NCBI GenBank assembly: GCA_016712315.1
Contig: JADJRG010000013.1
Coordinates: 2,578,001 to 2,642,000, forward strand
DNA: 64,000 nucleotides
Reading direction: 5' to 3'
DNA from: Nannocystis sp.
Lineage (GTDB): Bacteria; Myxococcota_A; Polyangia; Nannocystales; Nannocystaceae
Shown: piece by piece, positions 60,148-64,000 of the stretch
Layout of the letters: every line of letters begins with the position of its first letter
Numbering within the stretch: position 1 is the stretch's first letter
Notes under the pieces: model-generated
The model's input: only the letters and a program-made list of their open reading frames with translations
Database searches by the model: none
Told to the model about the DNA's origin: nothing
Translations under genes and position numbers: made by a program

Positions 60148-61341
60148 ATGGTGGAGGTCGACACGATGACTGGGGTCGCAACACTCGCGCCGCGGATGCC
60201 GGTGGGTACGCTGCGCCTGCACGGCGACGCGTTCATCAACTATCAGCTCAACCGGGTCTACGCGGAGGGCTATACGCGGGTGGAGGAGCTGCGGGCGGCG
60301 GCGGCGAAGATCCGCACGTTCGACGACTACGTCCGCGAGTTCACGGCGCTCGCCGACGTGGCCGAGGCCGAGGGGCGGCTGGCGAACGCGGCGTTCTATG
60401 CGCGGGCGGCGGAGTTCTTCACGCCGCCGCGCTCGCCGGCGAAGCGGGCGATCTATACGCGCTTCTTGGGGCTGTTTCACCGCGCCTTCGCGGCGGAGGG
60501 GATCGAGCGGATCGAGGCGCCTTACGGGGCGAGCGCGCTGCCAGTGTCGCTGCTGCGCTCGCGGGCCAGGGCGACCCGCGGGACGGTGCTGCTCTTCGGC
60601 GGCTTCGACTCGCTGATCGAGGAGTTCTTCGGGGTGTGGCAGGTGCTGGCGGCGGCGGGCTTCGACGTGGTGGCGTTCGACGGGCCAGGGCAGGGCGGCG
60701 CTCGCTGTCTCTACGGACAGGTCTTTGATCACGACTGGGAGCGGCCGGTGGCGGCGATCCTCGATCACCTGGGGCTGGAGGGCGAGGTGTCGCTGGTGGG
60801 GCTGTCGATGGGCGGCTATTGGGCGCTGCGGGCGGCGGCGCTCGAGCCGCGGGTGGCGCGTGTGGTCGCGTGGCCGCCGGTCTACGACTGGCTGGCGCCG
60901 CTGCCGTGGCCGCTGCCCGGGCTGGTGCGGGCGATGGTGCGGTGGCCTCGCTTCATGCGCTGGAGCATCCGCGCGCGGATGCGGCTGGCGCCGATCCTCA
61001 GGCACGTGGTCCAGCAGACGCTGTACATCCAGGGCGAGTCGGAGGACCTGGTCGAGGTGCCGCGGTGGTTCCTCGGGATGAACGCGGCGCACCTGCGCTC
61101 AGAGCAGGTTTTTGGGGACGTGCTGCTGATGGTGGGCGAGCGCGATCGCTTCCAACCGCCCCGGCTGATGGCGGCGCAGGCGAAGGCGCTGACGCGGGCG
61201 CGCAGCGTGACGACGCGGGTGTTCACGGCGGCCGAGCACGCAGACATGCACTGTCAGATGGGGAACCTCGGGTTGGCGGCGGGGTTCGTGGCGGATTGGT
61301 TGTCGGAGAAGACCGACGCGGCGCGCGCGGAGCGGCGATGA
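60148..61341 (+). CDS. Alpha/beta hydrolase (FrsA/DUF1100-like)
   Basis: A 397-residue cytoplasmic hydrolase. The N-terminal helical cap, about 1-130, includes GDAFINYQLNRVYAEGY. The core has GTVLLFGGFDSLIEEFF, VVAFDGPGQGGARCLYGQ (the GPGxG turn), the nucleophile elbow VGLSMGGYWALRAAALEP, DVLLMVGERDRFQPP with the acid, and AEHADMHCQMGN with the catalytic His. The pattern matches C-C hydrolase/2,6-dihydropseudooxynicotine hydrolase-like esterases and acylpeptidase relatives. It is co-translated with a TetR regulator (ATGA overlap) and sits behind a double TetR operator, so its substrate or a related compound is probably the inducer. Confidence 0.9.
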   Translation: MVEVDTMTGVATLAPRMPVGTLRLHGDAFINYQLNRVYAEGYTRVEELRAAAAKIRTFDDYVREFTALADVAEAEGRLANAAFYARAAEFFTPPRSPAKRAIYTRFLGLFHRAFAAEGIERIEAPYGASALPVSLLRSRARATRGTVLLFGGFDSLIEEFFGVWQVLAAAGFDVVAFDGPGQGGARCLYGQVFDHDWERPVAAILDHLGLEGEVSLVGLSMGGYWALRAAALEPRVARVVAWPPVYDWLAPLPWPLPGLVRAMVRWPRFMRWSIRARMRLAPILRHVVQQTLYIQGESEDLVEVPRWFLGMNAAHLRSEQVFGDVLLMVGERDRFQPPRLMAAQAKALTRARSVTTRVFTAAEHADMHCQMGNLGLAAGFVADWLSEKTDAARAERR

Positions 61342-61949
61342 GCTGGGAGCGGGGGTTCGCGCACCGAGAGGCGCTGCTGGCGGCGGCGATCGAGGAGTTC
61401 GCGGCGCGGGGCTACGCGAAGGCGTCGCTCAACCGGATCCTGGCGGCGGCGGGGATGAGTAAGGGGCAGTTCTATCACCACTTCGCGGGCAAGGAGGCGC
61501 TGTACTTCGGGATCATCGAGCTGATGATCGGCCGTAAGCGGGCCTTCTTCGCGGGGCTCGGGGCGCAGCGGCCGGCGGGGGGGTTCTTTGAGGCGCTGCG
61601 GGCGCAGCTCCACCTGGGGCTGGCGTTCGCGCGCGAGGATCCGCAGATGGAGCGCTTCGCGCGGAGCTTCCTGGGTGAGCGCGGTCGGCCGATCTACCAG
61701 GCGGTGATGGCTCGTTATGACTTCGCGCGGCATGACCCGCTGCAGCAGCTCGTGGCCGCGGCGATGGCGCGCGGCGAGCTGACCGAGGCGCTCTCGCCGG
61801 CGCTCGTGGGGCGGGCGGTGTCGGCGCTGATGAACGCGGCGAGCGAGCTGATCGACGCGGGCTCGCTCGAGGACTTCGAGGCGGGGCTCGATGAATTCAT
61901 GCTGCTGCTGCGGCGCGCGATCGGCAGGGAGGAGGAGCGCCTGGCCTGA
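61338..61949 (+). CDS. TetR-family transcriptional regulator
   Basis: A 203-residue repressor. The N-terminal helix-turn-helix covers about residues 8-55: REALLAAAIEEFAARGYAKA, SLNRILAAAGMSKGQFYHHF and AGKEALYFGIIE, a textbook TetR DNA-binding domain. The C-terminal helical domain binds the ligand and forms the dimer; ligand identity is unknown. The ATG at 61338 overlaps the hydrolase stop (ATGA). The two palindromes at 60099-60128 upstream of the operon are very likely its own operators, giving autoregulation of both genes. Confidence 0.93.
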   Translation: MSWERGFAHREALLAAAIEEFAARGYAKASLNRILAAAGMSKGQFYHHFAGKEALYFGIIELMIGRKRAFFAGLGAQRPAGGFFEALRAQLHLGLAFAREDPQMERFARSFLGERGRPIYQAVMARYDFARHDPLQQLVAAAMARGELTEALSPALVGRAVSALMNAASELIDAGSLEDFEAGLDEFMLLLRRAIGREEERLA

Positions 61950-61953
61950 GAGA

Positions 61954-61986
61954 CAGGTCGTCGCCGTGGAGGTTCCGGACGACCTG
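61954..61986 (+). terminator. Stem-loop after the tetR gene (possible terminator)
   Basis: A 9-bp perfect stem (CAGGTCGTC with GACGACCTG) and a 15-nt loop lie 4 nt after the TetR stop. No T-tract follows, so it may act as an mRNA 3' end or with Rho rather than as an intrinsic terminator. Confidence 0.4.
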
Positions 61987-62090
61987 AGGGTCGAAAAGTA
62001 AGAGATGACAACGAAGCTCGAGAGGCCAGCGACGAGGCCGCCGTCGCTCTCTTCGCCTCGCGGGCAGAGCGAGAACAACCCCTAAGAAAG

Positions 62091-62100
62091 ATAAAAAAGT
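62091..62100 (-). terminator. T-tract ending the SRP RNA transcript (minus strand)
   Basis: On the minus strand the terminal helix of the SRP RNA (TGCCCCGG with CCGGGGCA) is followed by CACTTTTTTATC. The closing helix plus six T residues would end transcription. Confidence 0.65.
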
Positions 62101-62179
62101 GCCCCGGACACCCGTATCCCGTTACCGTTGCTACCTTCCGGTCCTGGCGGAGTTGGCGGGAGTGACGTCGCCCGGGGCA
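62101..62179 (-). ncRNA. ffs: Signal recognition particle RNA, small bacterial type (4.5S)
   Basis: About 79 nt. The minus-strand sequence contains the conserved domain IV hairpin CAGGACCGGAAGGTAGCAAC with the GGAA tetraloop and asymmetric loop bound by Ffh. The ends pair as TGCCCCGG with CCGGGGCA. It would bind Ffh and target membrane and secreted proteins, which are many in this genome. Two tRNA-Ser genes lie directly upstream on the same strand, so the three RNAs may share one transcript ending at 62091-62100. Confidence 0.93.
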
Positions 62180-62201
62180 TAAGTCCGGCGATGAGCCGGG
62201 G

Positions 62202-62287
62202 CGGAGAGGGCGGGATTCGAACCCGCGGTGGCTGTTAACCACACATGATTTCCAATCATGCACCATCGACCACTCGGACACCTCTCC
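62202..62287 (-). tRNA. tRNA-Ser (anticodon GGA)
   Basis: An 86-nt long-arm tRNA on the minus strand. The acceptor stem GGAGAGG pairs with CCTCTCC, discriminator G. The anticodon stem CATGA/TCATG holds the loop TTGGAAA with GGA, the variable arm is GTGTGGTTAACAGCCACC-like, and the T arm is GCGGG-TTCGAAT-CCCGC. CCA is not encoded (CCC follows). It decodes UCC and UCU. Confidence 0.95.
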
Positions 62288-62334
62288 AGAGGTTTGCCTG
62301 CTTGTCGGCGCTGATTGTCAGGCTGCGGGGCTAG

Positions 62335-62419
62335 CGGAGAGGGAGGGATTCGAACCCCCGGTAGCTTTCGCTACACCTGATTTCGAGTCAGGCACCATCG
62401 GCCACTCGGACACCTCTCC
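62335..62419 (-). tRNA. tRNA-Ser (anticodon CGA)
   Basis: An 85-nt long-arm tRNA on the minus strand. The acceptor stem GGAGAGG pairs with CCTCTCC, discriminator G. The anticodon stem CCTGA/TCAGG holds the loop CTCGAAA with CGA. The variable arm is built on GTAGC/GCTAC, and the T arm has TTCGAAT. CCA is not encoded. It decodes UCG, a frequent serine codon in this GC-rich DNA. Confidence 0.95.
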
Positions 62420-62536
62420 AGGTCCACGCCCTGTCGGGCGGTGGGGTGGCGGAATCTATCAGCTTTCTCAGGTCGTGACAGGAGCGTCCGTGTGATTTTT
62501 GTCCCGTCGTCGCGTCGGTCCTGGAGTTGAGCGAGG

Positions 62537-62559
62537 AAGCTGCCGGAAGGTAGCTTTTT
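62537..62559 (+). terminator. Hairpin with GGAA tetraloop and T-run upstream of the DUF255 gene
   Basis: AAGCTGCC and GGTAGCTT pair (one G-T wobble) around a GGAA loop and are followed by five T residues. It looks like an intrinsic terminator on the plus strand, yet no plus-strand gene precedes it for 590 bp. It may attenuate the leader of the gene starting at 62620 or stop read-through across the RNA genes. Confidence 0.5.
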
Positions 62560-62619
62560 GTGGATGAACACCGTTAGCACGCGGGGCGTTGCGGTGTTCT
62601 TCTCGGCGGAGCGATCTCG

Positions 62620-64000
62620 TTGAACCCGAAGAACGCAAAGAAAAATCGGCTCGCGAGCGCGACCAGCCCCTATCTGCGGCAACACGCAGAAAATCCCGTG
62701 GATTGGTTCCCCTGGGACGACGAGGCGCTGGCGCTGGCGCGGCAGCTCGGGCGGCCGATCCTGCTCTCGGTCGGCTATAGCGCCTGCCACTGGTGCCACG
62801 TGATGGCCCACGAGTCCTTTGAGGATCCCGCGATCGCAGACCTGATGAACCGGTGGTTCATCAACATCAAAGTGGACCGCGAGGAGCGGCCGGACGTCGA
62901 CGCGCTCTACCAAAACGTCGTGCACCTGATGGGGCAAGGGGGCGGGTGGCCGTTGACGGTGTTCTTGACGCCGGACCTGCGGCCGTTCTACGGGGGCACG
63001 TACTTCCCGCCGCAGCCCGCGCACGGGCGACCGAGCTTCGCGCAGCTCCTCCAGGCGCTGCATGAGGCGTACGAGGAGCGGCCGGAGGAGGTGGAGGCGC
63101 AGGCGGGGAGCTTCGTCCAGGGGCTCCGCGAGCTGGCGCAGAGCGTGGATGAGGAGGCGGCGACGATCGATCGCGGGGCGTCGATCGTCGGCCAGGCGGC
63201 GCTGGCGGACGCGGGGCGGCGCTTGCTCTCGCGCTTCGACCTGGAGTGGGGCGGGCTGGGCCGCCAGCCGAAATTCCCGAACACGACCGCGCTGGAGCTG
63301 CTGCTGCGGCTGGCCCGCGCGGAGATGCGGACGGCGACGCCGCTCGGGCCGGTGAGCGCGAGCGCGGCGCTGCGGCTGACGCTGGAGAAAATGTGGCGAG
63401 GGGGGATCTACGACCACCTGCGGGGGGGCTTCGCCCGCTACTCGGTGGACCGTTTCTGGCGGATCCCACACTTCGAAAAGATGCTGTACGACAACGCGCT
63501 GCTGATCGGCCTCTACGCCGACGCGGCGGCGCTGTGGCCCGAGCTGAGCTTCTGTCGTGAGGTGGTGGAGCAGAGCGTCGACTCCCTGATCGCCGACATG
63601 TTGAGCCCGCGCGGCACATTCTTCTCGGCGACCGACGCGGACAGCGAGGGCGAGGAGGGGAAGTACTTCGTGTGGCGACCTGAGGAGGTGCGGGCGGTGC
63701 TGGGGGCGGCGCGCGCGGAGCGGTTCTTGGCGGCGTACGGCTTCGAGCCGGGGGGCAACTTCGAGGGCGGGACGACGGTGCTGGGCTTCGCGCGGCCGCT
63801 GACGGCGCTGGCGGCGGCGCTGGGCACGGACGCGGCGAGCCTGGCGAAGGGGCTCGAGGAGGACCGCCGCGAGCTGCTGGCCCGCCGCTATACGCGGCCG
63901 CCGCCGCTGCGCGACGAGAAGATCCTGACCGCCTGGAACGCGCTGCTGATCTCGGGGCTGGTGCGGGCGTCGGTCGCGGCGACGGGGTGGGGCGACCAGG
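62620..64000 (+). CDS. DUF255/YyaL-like thioredoxin-domain protein (partial)
   Basis: The gene runs off the window; 460 codons are visible. The N-terminus NRLASATSPYLRQHAENPVD followed by WFPW, then ILLSVGYSACHWCHVMAHES, places a thioredoxin-like CxxC (CHWC) at about residues 52-55. VDREERPDVDALYQNVVHLM, GGWPLTVFLTPD and FYGGTYFPP follow. The later part is an alpha/alpha barrel (KFPNTTALELLLRLA, GGIYDHLRGGFARYSVDRFW, HFEKMLYDNALL, DADSEGEEGKYFVW). This is the spermatogenesis-associated SSP411/YyaL family, whose role is not settled. The start is a TTG at 62620 with GGAG about 9 nt upstream. A terminator-like hairpin lies in its leader. Confidence 0.92.
   Translation, partial: MNPKNAKKNRLASATSPYLRQHAENPVDWFPWDDEALALARQLGRPILLSVGYSACHWCHVMAHESFEDPAIADLMNRWFINIKVDREERPDVDALYQNVVHLMGQGGGWPLTVFLTPDLRPFYGGTYFPPQPAHGRPSFAQLLQALHEAYEERPEEVEAQAGSFVQGLRELAQSVDEEAATIDRGASIVGQAALADAGRRLLSRFDLEWGGLGRQPKFPNTTALELLLRLARAEMRTATPLGPVSASAALRLTLEKMWRGGIYDHLRGGFARYSVDRFWRIPHFEKMLYDNALLIGLYADAAALWPELSFCREVVEQSVDSLIADMLSPRGTFFSATDADSEGEEGKYFVWRPEEVRAVLGAARAERFLAAYGFEPGGNFEGGTTVLGFARPLTALAAALGTDAASLAKGLEEDRRELLARRYTRPPPLRDEKILTAWNALLISGLVRASVAATGWGDQ

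Noticed and set aside
62537..62559. A second SRP RNA, because of the shared CCGGAAGGTAGC
   Set aside because: Only the loop and a few stem bases match; there is no surrounding SRP helix, and the T-run indicates a simple hairpin terminator.

Overview
The window looks like chromosomal DNA of a very GC-rich myxobacterium (Myxococcota), most likely from the Nannocystaceae side of the phylum. This is inferred from several things: a FrzS/AglZ-type receiver plus coiled-coil protein, a MYXO-CTERM-like tail on a trypsin-like protease, an IgGFc-binding-family lipoprotein, a eukaryote-like Ser/Thr kinase, a SET-domain protein, and many lipoproteins with Ser/Thr/Gly/Glu linkers (TTG, TSEG). I see no insertion sequence, prophage, integrase or CRISPR array. 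The content looks like ordinary core and lineage-specific chromosome. Nearly every gene casts long open shadow frames because of the GC bias.

Layout. 1-10 kb: the 3' end of purB, an Asp/Glu-rich small protein, an ECF sigma/anti-sigma pair, a pseudo-receiver coiled-coil protein coupled to HflX, a ureohydrolase, an rRNA methyltransferase-like protein, pyruvate kinase, and a tRNA-Leu with an unusual AAG anticodon. 10-24 kb: a CPBP protease, 3-hydroxyacyl-CoA dehydrogenase, a cytochrome c lipoprotein, cell-surface proteins, an ABC exporter fused to a cNMP-binding domain, a TPR protein, a SET-domain protein, a Ser/Thr kinase and a LivJ-like lipoprotein. 24-31 kb: both subunits of methylmalonyl-CoA mutase, coupled to a degenerate Hsp70-like protein. 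31-36 kb: DUF4336/MarR divergent pair, a thioredoxin-like lipoprotein, an L,D-transpeptidase and aspartate kinase. 36-41 kb: a four-gene 2-oxoacid dehydrogenase operon in which both E1 subunits have lost thiamine-diphosphate residues while E2 and E3 look intact. 41-51 kb: arginine decarboxylase, EttA, an O-antigen-ligase-like protein with a glycosyltransferase, an esterase-like lipoprotein and a fatty acid desaturase. 51-60 kb: an orphan, a methyltransferase, a TPR-type membrane protein, a protease, secreted cytochrome/thioredoxin-type lipoproteins and a DTW-domain tRNA enzyme. 60-64 kb: an alpha/beta hydrolase-TetR operon with two overlapping palindromic operators, the SRP RNA with two tRNA-Ser genes, and the 5' part of a DUF255/YyaL-like gene.

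How the genes connect. Arginine decarboxylase (41.9 kb) and the agmatinase-like ureohydrolase (6.2 kb) could form an arginine-agmatine-putrescine route. Hydroxyacyl-CoA dehydrogenase and methylmalonyl-CoA mutase fit fatty and propionyl-CoA metabolism. Two modes of translation start are visible. Genes inside operons use ATGA/GTGA overlaps or Shine-Dalgarno sites. Many genes at the head of a unit instead have a TANNNT-like -10 element only 6-9 nt before the start codon, which suggests leaderless mRNAs.

Most worth pursuing: the degenerate E1 pair, the Hsp70-like partner of methylmalonyl-CoA mutase, tRNA-Leu(AAG), the pseudo-receiver/HflX pair, the leaderless-promoter pattern, and the TetR double operator.
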